Below are positions 11,079 to 18,686 of a stretch of DNA of 64,000 nucleotides, piece after piece. The stretch comes from Rhizobium herbae (GTDB lineage Bacteria > Pseudomonadota > Alphaproteobacteria > Rhizobiales > Rhizobiaceae), in the NCBI RefSeq assembly GCF_019511375.1, contig NZ_JAEUAO010000002.1:62001-126000 (forward strand), written 5' to 3'. Each line of letters begins with the position of its first letter. Within the stretch, counting starts at the first letter, position 1. The notes under the pieces were generated by a model. That model made no database searches, was not told the origin of the DNA, and worked only from the letters and a program-made list of their open reading frames with translations. Position numbers and translations under genes: made by a program.

Positions 11079-11100
11079 GCACAGAGACCAACAGATGACG

Positions 11101-11127
11101 AAAGGGCCGCCGATGCGGCCCTTTTTC
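11101..11127. terminator. Bidirectional intrinsic terminator between gpmA and the Ada-like gene
   Basis: A perfect 10-base-pair stem (AAAGGGCCGC / GCGGCCCTTT) around a CGAT loop is flanked by A residues on the left and a T run on the right. It can therefore stop transcripts from gpmA and from the convergent repair gene, whose stop codon is at 11132. Confidence 0.85.
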
Positions 11128-11131
11128 ATTG

Positions 11132-12010
11132 TCAAACCTTGCCGGCTTCCCAGCCGAGCATCGCCCGCTTGCGGGTAAGGCCCCAGTGGTAGCCGGTCAA
11201 CGCGCCGCTCTTGCCGAGCGCCCTGTGGCAGGGCACGACGAAGGAGATCGGATTGCGTCCGACTGCAGCGCCGACGGCGCGCGAGGCAGTCGGCTGGCCG
11301 ATATTGCAGGCGATATCGGAATAGGTGACCGCCTTGCCGATCGGAATTTTCAAAAGGGTTTCCCAGACGCGGATCTGGAAGTCGGACCCGATCAGCACGA
11401 TGCGCAACGGCTCCTCCGGACGCCACTCGCGGGAATCAAAGATGCGGGCCGCATAGGCGGCGGTCGCTGCGCTGTCTTCGACGTACTGCGCATTCGGCCA
11501 GCGATTTGCCATATCCTCGAAACTGGCTTTTTCACCACCGGCATCGCTGAAGGCAAGACCCGCAAGGCCGCGATCGGTCACCATTACCAACGCCACGCCG
11601 AAGGGACTGGGATGGAAGCCGTAGCGGATCGTCAAGCCGCTGCCGCGCTGCTTCCATTCGCCCGGGGACATTGCCTCATGGGTCACGAAGAGATCGTGCA
11701 GGCGGCCCGGGCCGGAAAGGCCGACCTCGAAGCTGGTTTCGAGCAGCGGCAGTTCTTCCTGCCGCAGCAGGCGCTTGGCGTGGTCAAGGGTGACCGCCTG
11801 CAGGAATGCCTTCGGCGACAGTCCGGCCCAGCGTGTGAACGTCTTCTGCAATTGCGTCGGCGGTTGGCCGATTTCAGCGGCGATCACCTCCAGCGACGGC
11901 TGGTCGCGGTAGTTTTCGGTCAACATCTCGACCACCCGGCTGACAATCTCATAGTCGCTGCCATGCGGCGTTATGTCGGCAGCAAGCGATGTCGTGATAT
12001 TCATGATCAT
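11132..12010 (-). CDS. Ada-like regulator/O6-methylguanine-DNA methyltransferase, no N-terminal Ada domain
   Basis: Suicide DNA-repair enzyme that transfers the alkyl group from O6-alkylguanine to its own cysteine, fused to an AraC-type DNA-binding domain. In the 292-aa protein, residues ~20-115 form the AraC helix-turn-helix (CSLEVIAAEIGQ-like segment, then SPKAFLQAVTLDHAKRLL). Residues ~125-290 are the methyltransferase with ISFVVPCHRALGKSG (acceptor Cys in PCHR). The zinc-binding N-terminal domain of E. coli Ada, which senses methylphosphotriesters, is absent, so the usual switch for transcription activation is missing. Divergent neighbours suggest it has its own promoter. Confidence 0.9.
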   Translation of the reverse strand: MIMNITTSLAADITPHGSDYEIVSRVVEMLTENYRDQPSLEVIAAEIGQPPTQLQKTFTRWAGLSPKAFLQAVTLDHAKRLLRQEELPLLETSFEVGLSGPGRLHDLFVTHEAMSPGEWKQRGSGLTIRYGFHPSPFGVALVMVTDRGLAGLAFSDAGGEKASFEDMANRWPNAQYVEDSAATAAYAARIFDSREWRPEEPLRIVLIGSDFQIRVWETLLKIPIGKAVTYSDIACNIGQPTASRAVGAAVGRNPISFVVPCHRALGKSGALTGYHWGLTRKRAMLGWEAGKV

Positions 12011-12129
12011 ATCTCCTCAAGGGCAGAGATAATCATCGCAACCGGGTCTCCGCCACCCGATTCCTGCCCTGGTACCTGATGGTTTTCGGTGGAATCGACC
12101 TAAAATCAGCCGGCACCAGATCAACGCGG

Positions 12130-12182
12130 TTGAGCATGATGTCGTCCGAAAGCCGCTTACACTTCTCGGCATCCTGCTCTAG
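12130..12182. repeat. Palindromic intergenic repeat of Rhizobiaceae type
   Basis: An imperfect inverted repeat begins GAGCATGATG and closes CATCCTGCTC, with inner arms CCGAAA and TCTCGG. I recall near-identical elements scattered between genes in Rhizobium and Agrobacterium genomes. It lies at the 3' end of the DUF2244 gene and may serve as its transcript end, though there is no T run. Confidence 0.6.
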
Positions 12183-12676
12183 CGGCGCTTGACTGTCGCC
12201 AGCGCGCAGGCAAAGGCGGTGGCGAAGGTTTCCCGGTCGTCGCGGTTGAGGAAGGAGCCGACATCGGTTGCCCGGCGCCGGTCGCTGATCTGCATGGAGA
12301 CGATGCCGATCTCCTCGTGGCGGGAAATGTTGAACCGCGCCCAGAAGGTGTTGAAACGATGCTCGGTCATGCGGCCGGCCGGCGTGAACTTGCGCACGGA
12401 CACGTCCGTGCGCGAGACACTCACCTCTTCACGGGCGCGGGCCGACCGGTAGTTCAGCCAGAACGCCCCGAAGAGCAGCAGGAAATCGAGCCCGAAAAAG
12501 AAAACGATCGGCCAGGCGCCGATGACGACGAAGACGACGATGTGGACGAGGCTGAGCAGGCCGGCGATCAAAAGCAAGACCTTGAAGCCCTTGAGACCGA
12601 GCGAACGATGGGGCGTCAGCTCGGCGGCGAAAACCGGCTGCTCGTCTGTCGCTATCTCGGCGTTGCCATCGTTCAT
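12179..12676 (-). CDS. DUF2244 domain membrane protein
   Basis: Predicted inner-membrane protein of unknown function. The 165-aa product has two adjacent membrane helices (about residues 30-75, LLLIAGLLSLVHIVVFVVIG and the following stretch) and a cytoplasmic C-terminal half ending in the conserved FLNRDDRETFATAFACAL segment, which matches DUF2244. The ATG at 12676 is used in place of an upstream TTG at 12682. It diverges from nth with only 22 bases between starts, so the promoters overlap the opposite coding regions or are very compact. Confidence 0.8.
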   Translation of the reverse strand: MNDGNAEIATDEQPVFAAELTPHRSLGLKGFKVLLLIAGLLSLVHIVVFVVIGAWPIVFFFGLDFLLLFGAFWLNYRSARAREEVSVSRTDVSVRKFTPAGRMTEHRFNTFWARFNISRHEEIGIVSMQISDRRRATDVGSFLNRDDRETFATAFACALATVKRR

Positions 12677-12698
12677 GACCAATGACTATAGATGCATC

Positions 12699-13463
12699 AT
12701 GAAAAACGCGAAATCAAAATCGGCGATTGTGGCGGTGAAAGCGAGACCAGCGACGGCGAGCCGCGCCAGAACCAAGCCGAAGACCGTCTACAGCAAGGCG
12801 GAAATCGAGGAGATTTTCCGCCGCTTCTCCGTCCAACGTCCTGAGCCGAAGGGAGAGCTGGAACACGTCAACCCGTTCACGCTCGTCGTCGCGGTGGCCC
12901 TGTCGGCACAAGCGACGGATGCGGGCGTCAACAAGGCGACGCGGGCGCTGTTTGCCGCAGCCGATACGCCGGAGAAGATGGTTGCTCTGGGAGAGGAGAA
13001 GGTTCGCGAATACATCACGACGATCGGGCTCTATCGCAACAAGGCGAAGAACATCATTGCGCTCAGCGAGAAGCTGATCGCCGATTTCGGCGGCGAGGTG
13101 CCGCGCACGCGCGAAGAGCTGATCACACTGCCCGGCGTCGGCCGCAAGACCGCCAACGTCGTGCTTTCGATGGCCTTCGGACATTCGACGATGGCAGTGG
13201 ACACGCACATCTTCCGCATCGCCAACCGGATCGGTCTTGCCCCGGGCAAAACCCCGGACGAGGTCGAGGAGCAGCTGATGCGGATCGTTCCGGATCACTA
13301 TCTCTACCATGCACACCACTGGCTGATCTTGCACGGACGTTATTGCTGCAAGGCGCGCAAACCCGAATGCCAGCGCTGCGTCATTGCCGATATCTGCAAG
13401 TCGGCGGAAAAGACCAACGAAATTCCCGCACCGCTGGTCGAGCTGCCGGCGCAGGTCATTTGA
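12699..13463 (+). CDS. nth: Endonuclease III
   Basis: Base-excision repair glycosylase/AP lyase removing oxidised pyrimidines. The 254-aa protein shows the helix-hairpin-helix LPGVGRKTANVVL with the catalytic Lys, the catalytic Asp in AVDTHIFRIANR, and the C-terminal 4Fe-4S ligands spaced C-x6-C-x2-C-x5-C. A basic N-terminal tail of about 30 residues (rich in K, R and A) precedes the domain. The ATG at 12699 is chosen because the upstream in-frame extension overlaps the DUF2244 gene and has no family similarity. Its 3' end overlaps the convergent tetR-family gene by 8 bases. Confidence 0.95.
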   Translation: MKNAKSKSAIVAVKARPATASRARTKPKTVYSKAEIEEIFRRFSVQRPEPKGELEHVNPFTLVVAVALSAQATDAGVNKATRALFAAADTPEKMVALGEEKVREYITTIGLYRNKAKNIIALSEKLIADFGGEVPRTREELITLPGVGRKTANVVLSMAFGHSTMAVDTHIFRIANRIGLAPGKTPDEVEEQLMRIVPDHYLYHAHHWLILHGRYCCKARKPECQRCVIADICKSAEKTNEIPAPLVELPAQVI

Positions 13464-14034
13464 CCGAAATGCCGTCGATCAGCGCGGCGATCGCCCTTTC
13501 ATAGTCCTCGCGATTTCCGCCGGCTTCGATGGCGAGTGCAGCCCGGTCAAACGCTGCTGCGAGAAGACCTGTGAAAGCGTCGAGCAGGTCCGGGGCCTTG
13601 CCGCCGACGGCGAGGAGTTCCTTCAGGCCCTGCCTGAGGCTGGCTTCCGAATATCTCTCGTCCACCTGCCGCATGGCGGTTGATCCAAGAACGGCAGGCC
13701 CCTCCAGCAGCAAGAGCCGGGTGCGCCCCGGCACGGCCAAGGAATCGAAATAGGCACGCGTGCCGTCGAGAATGGCCTGGCGCGCTGTCGCCGAAGCTGC
13801 CGAGGCCGCTTCGATTTCTTCACTGACTTTCCTTGCCTCGTCGGCAACAACGGCAGCGAAGAGCGCCTTTTTGTCCTCGAAGTGATGATAGAGCGCGCCG
13901 CGGGTGACGCCCGCCGCCTCGACGATGTCCGGGGTCGTCGTGTCCGCATAGCCCTTCTCGATGAAGAGGCTCCGGGCCGCCGCGATCAGCGCTGCCCGCA
14001 TCATTTCCGTCCGTTCGCTGTTGCTACGCCGCAT
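13456..14034 (-). CDS. TetR-family transcriptional regulator
   Basis: DNA-binding repressor of 192 aa. The N-terminal helix-turn-helix is plain (residues ~12-55, [19 protein letters not shown]), followed by an all-helical ligand-binding domain that gives no ligand hint. The gene diverges from a glyoxalase-fold gene, and the 83 bases between the two starts contain two copies of a 17-base palindrome (see 14046-14094). The simplest reading is autoregulation plus control of the glyoxalase-fold gene. Confidence 0.88.
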   Translation of the reverse strand: MRRSNSERTEMMRAALIAAARSLFIEKGYADTTTPDIVEAAGVTRGALYHHFEDKKALFAAVVADEARKVSEEIEAASAASATARQAILDGTRAYFDSLAVPGRTRLLLLEGPAVLGSTAMRQVDERYSEASLRQGLKELLAVGGKAPDLLDAFTGLLAAAFDRAALAIEAGGNREDYERAIAALIDGISVK

Positions 14035-14045
14035 TTCTCACCTTT

Positions 14046-14094
14046 ACATACAATCTGTATGTATGTTATTTAAAGATACAAACAGATTGTATGT
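14046..14094. promoter_or_regulatory. Paired TetR-type operators between tetR-family gene and glyoxalase-fold gene
   Basis: Site 1 (14046-14062) is a perfect dyad, arms ACATACA and TGTATGT around ATC. Site 2 (14078-14094) has arms ACAAACA and TGTATGT around GAT, one mismatch. Centres are 32 bases apart, about three helical turns, so two repressor dimers could sit on the same face. The sites cover the whole short divergent promoter region. Confidence 0.75.
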
Positions 14095-14117
14095 GGATTT
14101 CAAAGGAGAAGAAAGCC

Positions 14118-14543
14118 ATGAAGATCACCGGCTACTATCCCGTCATCATGACCGGCGACGTCAGGGCAACAGTCGAATTCTACAAGAGCCATCTTCGCTT
14201 CGAGGCGCAGTTTACCAGCGACTGGTACGTCCACCTGCAATCGACCCTTAACGATCACGTCACGCTGGCTGTCCTCGATGGAAACCACCACACTATTCCG
14301 GAGTGCGGCCGCGGCATCGTTTCCGGGCTGCTCCTGAATTTCGAGGTCGAAGACCCGGACGCACTCTATGCCGAATTCCAGGCAGCAGGCCTGCCGATCC
14401 TTCAAACCCTCCGCGACGAGGATTTCGGTCAGCGGCACTTCATCACGGCCGACCCGAACGGCGTGCTGATCGACGTGATCAAGCCGATCCCGCCGACCGA
14501 GGAATATGCGGCGCAGTTTGACGCCTCCGTCTTGCCCGTCTGA
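14118..14543 (+). CDS. Glyoxalase/VOC superfamily protein
   Basis: Small cytosolic protein of the vicinal oxygen chelate fold, 141 aa. It has the paired beta-alpha-beta-beta-beta pattern, starting [21 protein letters not shown] and ending [16 protein letters not shown], typical of bleomycin-resistance or glyoxalase-like proteins. Specific activity cannot be read from sequence. The start has an excellent AAAGGAG 8 bases upstream; a longer in-frame start at 14091 would overlap the second operator. Its expression is probably controlled by the divergent TetR regulator, so its substrate or a related compound may be the inducer. Confidence 0.85.
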   Translation: MKITGYYPVIMTGDVRATVEFYKSHLRFEAQFTSDWYVHLQSTLNDHVTLAVLDGNHHTIPECGRGIVSGLLLNFEVEDPDALYAEFQAAGLPILQTLRDEDFGQRHFITADPNGVLIDVIKPIPPTEEYAAQFDASVLPV

Positions 14544-14694
14544 CGAAACACGGTGGCGGCGCCACATGCCGCGCAGGTCAAAATATCCGGGCAAAATCCG
14601 GACTGTGGCGCTCTTGCGTTCTTTTCCCTTCCCAACCGCGGAAAATCCGCTATTACCGGTCACCGGCTGACACAAACACTTCAGGCGGTTCCGA

Positions 14695-15687
14695 ATGACC
14701 AGATTCGACGTGCTCACGATCGGCAATGCCATCGTGGATATCATTGCGCGCTGCGACGATGCATTTCTTGTCCACAACGGCATCATCAAGAGCGCGATGA
14801 ACCTGATCGATGCGGAGCGGGCAGAGCTGCTCTATTCGCGGATGGGACCGGCCCTGGAAGCCTCAGGCGGCAGTGCCGGCAACACGGCCGCGGGTGTCGC
14901 CAGCCTCGGCGGCCGGGCCGCCTATTTCGGCAAGGTGGCCAACGATCAGCTCGGCGAGATCTTCACCCACGATATACGCGCGCAGGGCGTTCATTTCGAA
15001 ACGGCGCCGCTCGACACGCATCCGCCGACCGCCCGCTCGATGATCTTCGTGACTGAGGACGGCGAGCGCTCGATGAACACCTATCTCGGCGCATGCGTCG
15101 AGCTCGGACCAGGCGATGTCGAACCCGCCGTGGTTGCGGACGCAGCCGTCACCTATTTCGAAGGCTATCTCTGGGATCCGCCGCTTGCCAAGGACGCGAT
15201 CCGCGACTGTGCCCGCATCGCCCATGAAAACGGCCGGGAAGTGGCAATGACCCTGTCCGACAGTTTCTGCGTCCATCGCTACCGGGCGGAATTCCTCGAG
15301 CTGATGCGCTCCGGCACCGTCGACATCGTCTTTGCCAACCGCGCCGAAGCCCTGGCACTCTACGAGACGGACGATTTCGAGCATGCGCTTTCGATGATCG
15401 CCAGGGATTGCAAGCTTGCCGTGGTGACGCTCAGCGAAGAAGGGTCGATCATCGCCAGGGGATCCGAACGCGTCAAGGTCGAGGCAACGACGATCACCAA
15501 CGTCGTCGATACGACGGGCGCCGGCGATCTCTATGCGGCCGGTTTCCTGCACGGCTACACGACCGGCAGGACGCTTGCCGACTGCGGCAGGCTTGGAAGC
15601 CTGGCTGCCGGCATCGTCATCGAGCAGATCGGCCCGCGCCCGATGGTTTCGCTGGCGGCAGCGGCAAAGGAAGCCGGCCTTCTCTGA
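14695..15687 (+). CDS. Adenosine kinase (PfkB family sugar kinase)
   Basis: Predicted purine-salvage enzyme phosphorylating adenosine to AMP. The 330-aa PfkB-family protein has the N-terminal GNAIVDIIARCDD, the substrate glycine-rich GGSAGNTAAGVASLGG near residue 60, and the C-terminal signature VVDTTGAGDLYAAGFLHG with the catalytic Asp. The N-terminal IDAERAELLY and SAGNTAAG segments resemble the alphaproteobacterial adenosine kinases more than ribokinase or fructokinase; a different sugar or nucleoside substrate is possible. It stands alone between the glyoxalase-fold gene and a convergent SH3 gene. Confidence 0.82.
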   Translation: MTRFDVLTIGNAIVDIIARCDDAFLVHNGIIKSAMNLIDAERAELLYSRMGPALEASGGSAGNTAAGVASLGGRAAYFGKVANDQLGEIFTHDIRAQGVHFETAPLDTHPPTARSMIFVTEDGERSMNTYLGACVELGPGDVEPAVVADAAVTYFEGYLWDPPLAKDAIRDCARIAHENGREVAMTLSDSFCVHRYRAEFLELMRSGTVDIVFANRAEALALYETDDFEHALSMIARDCKLAVVTLSEEGSIIARGSERVKVEATTITNVVDTTGAGDLYAAGFLHGYTTGRTLADCGRLGSLAAGIVIEQIGPRPMVSLAAAAKEAGLL

Positions 15688-15705
15688 AGGCCGACAGCCG
15701 CTCGT

Positions 15706-16245
15706 TTACTTGAAAGCTTCACCCGGATAGGCGCCCCAGATCTCGCCCTGGGCGATCCAGCCCTCCACCCCTTGCGCCTCGGCGCGGCACCAGTCGCCGT
15801 TGCATTCGCCGACATGCACGACGACACCCGGCTCCATGCGCGCGACAATGGCGCTGTTGGACTGCGGATCGTGCCGCATGTTGACGAAAATGCCCTGGCC
15901 CTTGCCGCGCATCCACGGCGCCGTGATTGCGGTGCGGTCCCCCGAGAGCAGTGCCTGGTTGACCCAGCCCTCCGTGCCGTCCGCGTCGCGAATGCGCCGC
16001 CAGTTGTCATATTCCTGAATGATTTCCACCGGAACGCCGGCCTTCATGTAACGCCAGGCGACAGCGTAGTCGACGCTCGGTCCGACACGCAGGTTGACGC
16101 TCTTGGATTTCAGGCTGACGAAGCGCGGCAGCGGCAGGCCGCTTGCGCCTTTGGCGGCCTGGGCGAAAGCCGGCATTGCATCGTTTGCGACGACAGACAG
16201 GAGGGCTGCTGTGACGACAGCGAGCCTGGAAATGAACTGACGCAT
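15706..16245 (-). CDS. Secreted SH3-domain protein
   Basis: Periplasmic protein of 179 aa with a signal peptide (about residues 1-28, cleavage near AFAQA) and two tandem bacterial SH3 segments. The first, at about residues 42-100, includes SVNLRVGPSVDYAVAW; the second, at about residues 115-172, includes GIFVNMRHDPQSNSAIVARM. Proteins of this type usually bind peptidoglycan. It converges with the adenosine kinase gene with an 18-base gap and diverges from the dehydrogenase gene. Confidence 0.82.
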   Translation of the reverse strand: MRQFISRLAVVTAALLSVVANDAMPAFAQAAKGASGLPLPRFVSLKSKSVNLRVGPSVDYAVAWRYMKAGVPVEIIQEYDNWRRIRDADGTEGWVNQALLSGDRTAITAPWMRGKGQGIFVNMRHDPQSNSAIVARMEPGVVVHVGECNGDWCRAEAQGVEGWIAQGEIWGAYPGEAFK

Positions 16246-16440
16246 GACGAAATCCGTTTTCCGTAAAGATTCAGGGACTTGCAGCCAAATCTCTGACCGG
16301 TTCTGCCAAAGACGGGCAAATCGTCAGGGGCACCTAGAGTTTTGTTTGTCTTCCACACCGGGTCTGGTAGAAAATGAACTGCAGGGAGAATGATCACTCA
16401 TCTTGGTTAAAAACCCGTCAACAAGGGCTCGGCAGCAGCG

Positions 16441-17445
16441 ATGACAAACAAGAAAAAGCCCAAGGTCTATATCACCCGCAGATTGCCCGATGTGGTCGAA
16501 ACGCGCATGCGGGAACTGTTTGACGCCGAGCTCAACATCGATGACACACCGCGCAGCCAGCCGGAGCTCGTCGCTGCGGTAAAGCGGGTCGACGTGCTGG
16601 TTCCGACCCTTACCGACCGGATCGATGCGGCACTGATCGAACAGGCCGGACCGCAGCTGAAGCTGATCGCCAGCTTTTCGAACGGCGTCGACCACATCGA
16701 CATCGATGCCGCCGCACGCAACGGCATCACCGTCACCAACACGCCGAACGTTTTGACGGAAGACACGGCCGACATGACCATGGCGCTGATCCTTGCCGTT
16801 CCGCGCCGCCTGATCGAAGGCGCCAACATCCTGACCGACCCGCGCGGCGATTGGGCGGGCTGGTCGCCAACCTGGATGCTCGGACGACGCATATCCGGCA
16901 AGCGTATCGGCATTGTCGGCATGGGCCGCATCGGTACGGCCGTCGCCCGCCGCGCCAAGGCCTTCGGGCTTTCGATCCACTATCACAACCGCAAGCGCGT
17001 CAGCGCCGAGACCGAAGAGAAGTTGGAGGCGACCTATTGGGACAGCCTCGACCAGATGCTCGCCCGCGTCGATATCGTGTCGGTCAATTGTCCCTCGACG
17101 CCCGCCACCTTTCACCTCCTGTCGGCACGGCGGCTCGCGCTGATGCAACCGACCAGTTACATCGTCAACACCGCGCGCGGCAGCATCGTCGATGAAACGG
17201 CGCTGATCAAATGCCTGCGCGAGGGCAAGATCGCCGGCGCCGGTCTCGACGTGTTCGAAAACGAGCCTGCCGTGAACCCGAAGCTGCTGAAGCTGGCGAC
17301 CGAAGGCAAGGTCGTGCTGTTGCCGCATATGAGCTCGGCGACGCTGGAGGGGCGCATCGACATGGGCGACAAGGTGGTGATCAACATCCGCACCTTCTTC
17401 GATGGACACCGACCGCCGGATCGCGTCCTGCCGGGCAGGGTCTGA
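16441..17445 (+). CDS. D-2-hydroxyacid dehydrogenase (glyoxylate reductase-like)
   Basis: NAD(P)H-dependent cytosolic reductase of 334 aa. The Rossmann motif GIVGMGRIGTAVA is near residue 157. The family residues are present: Arg in NTARGSIVDE, Glu in GLDVFENEP and His in LLPHMSSAT. It resembles glyoxylate/hydroxypyruvate reductases, but substrate choice in this family cannot be set from motifs alone. Its stop is adjacent to the convergent GNAT stop (17445/17446) with no room for a terminator. Confidence 0.85.
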   Translation: MTNKKKPKVYITRRLPDVVETRMRELFDAELNIDDTPRSQPELVAAVKRVDVLVPTLTDRIDAALIEQAGPQLKLIASFSNGVDHIDIDAAARNGITVTNTPNVLTEDTADMTMALILAVPRRLIEGANILTDPRGDWAGWSPTWMLGRRISGKRIGIVGMGRIGTAVARRAKAFGLSIHYHNRKRVSAETEEKLEATYWDSLDQMLARVDIVSVNCPSTPATFHLLSARRLALMQPTSYIVNTARGSIVDETALIKCLREGKIAGAGLDVFENEPAVNPKLLKLATEGKVVLLPHMSSATLEGRIDMGDKVVINIRTFFDGHRPPDRVLPGRV

Positions 17446-17916
17446 TTACAGCGCCTTGCGCATCTCGATGAAGGTGGGGCGCGTAAAGCCGGGATGCGAC
17501 GCTTCTGCGGTCCTGACAAAGCCCCACCGCGCAAACAGGCGGTGATTTTCTTCAAGCTCGATTCGCGTCTCCAGGCGCAGGCATGACAAGCCGTATTCGA
17601 CGGCACAACCCTCGGCGGCCTGCAACAGCATTCGCCCGACGCCTCTGCCCTGCGAATCCGGCGCGACTGCAAGTTTGCCGATATAGAGGCATGCCGGTGG
17701 TTCCGGCTTGCAGAAGATGCAGCCGACCACATGACCGTTTTCCACGGCTGCATAGGCCTTCTCGGTCTCGGCTTTCTGCTTCAGCGACTGCCGCGTCAGG
17801 CGAAGGGCCGATGAGGGCGGATCGATCCGGAGATGCATGTAGGCGAATGAGGCGAGGATCAGCGACAACAGCGCATCCCATTCCTCGAATCCCCGGTCGA
17901 TCGGCACGAGCTTCAT
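17446..17916 (-). CDS. GNAT family N-acetyltransferase
   Basis: 156-aa acetyl-CoA-dependent acetyltransferase. The acetyl-CoA pocket is visible as VAPDSQGRGVGRMLLQAAE near residue 85, followed by the C-terminal LRLETRIELEENHRLFARWGF segment. The start ATG overlaps the stop of the upstream moeB-like gene by four bases (ATGA), so the two are translationally coupled. The acceptor substrate is not evident. Confidence 0.82.
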   Translation of the reverse strand: MKLVPIDRGFEEWDALLSLILASFAYMHLRIDPPSSALRLTRQSLKQKAETEKAYAAVENGHVVGCIFCKPEPPACLYIGKLAVAPDSQGRGVGRMLLQAAEGCAVEYGLSCLRLETRIELEENHRLFARWGFVRTAEASHPGFTRPTFIEMRKAL

Positions 17917-18674
17917 CTGACCTTCCGGCCATATCTGATCATATCGAATCGAGCCGAAAGCGCGTCATACATCAGCAGGCGGCCGACCAGCGGTTCGCCG
18001 GCGCCGGTAACGAGCTTGATGACCTCCATCGCCTGCAATGTGCCGATCACGCCGGTCAACGCGCCGACGATGCCGGCCTCCGCACAGCTGGGCACGACGC
18101 CGGGCGGCGGCGGCGCGGGGAAGAGGTCGCGATAGGACGGGTTCTGCCGCCCATCGCTCCCGCTTTTCCATGGCTGGAGGACGGTGAGCGAGCCGTCGAA
18201 GCGAGCGACGGCACCGGTCACCAGCGTGATCTGCAGATGCTCGGCCGTATCGGCTGCAAGGTAACGGGTCTCGAAATTGTCGGAGCCGTCGACAACGATA
18301 TCGTAGCGGGAAAACAGCTCCTGCGCATTGGGGGCGTCAAGTCGTACGTTATGCCCGATCACCGCGACATGCGGGTTGATGCGGGCAATGAACTCGGCTG
18401 CGCTATCGGCCTTCAGCCTGCCGATATCGGGCGTGGCGTGGATTACCTGCCGCTGCAAGTTCGACAGCGAAACGGTATCGTCATCGACAATCCCGAGCGT
18501 GCCGATGCCGGCCGCGGCCAGATACTGAAGCACCGGCGCGCCAAGACCACCGGCACCGATGACGAGTACGCGCGCGGCCTTCAGCGCCTGCTGACCCGCG
18601 CCGCCGATCTCCGGCAGGATGATGTGGCGCGCATAGCGCTGGATTTCTTCGGAATTGAGAGGCTCTGTCGTCAT
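17913..18674 (-). CDS. moeB: MoeB/ThiF-family E1-like adenylyltransferase, zinc cysteines absent
   Basis: Adenylates the C-terminal glycine of a ubiquitin-like sulfur carrier (MoaD or ThiS type) for molybdopterin or thiamine synthesis. The 253-aa protein has ATP-binding VIGAGGLGAPVLQYLAAAGIG near residue 38, the arginine region LSNLQRQVIH, DGSDNFETRYL, and SCAEAGIVGALTGVIG with the conserved Cys. The two CxxC pairs that hold structural zinc in E. coli MoeB are missing: the first aligns with NPSYRDLF, and the protein ends at GRKVR without the second pair. The chain is otherwise full length. Assignment to MoeB rather than ThiF is tentative. Confidence 0.75.
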   Translation of the reverse strand: MTTEPLNSEEIQRYARHIILPEIGGAGQQALKAARVLVIGAGGLGAPVLQYLAAAGIGTLGIVDDDTVSLSNLQRQVIHATPDIGRLKADSAAEFIARINPHVAVIGHNVRLDAPNAQELFSRYDIVVDGSDNFETRYLAADTAEHLQITLVTGAVARFDGSLTVLQPWKSGSDGRQNPSYRDLFPAPPPPGVVPSCAEAGIVGALTGVIGTLQAMEVIKLVTGAGEPLVGRLLMYDALSARFDMIRYGRKVR

Positions 18675-18686
18675 GATGGCGGAATG

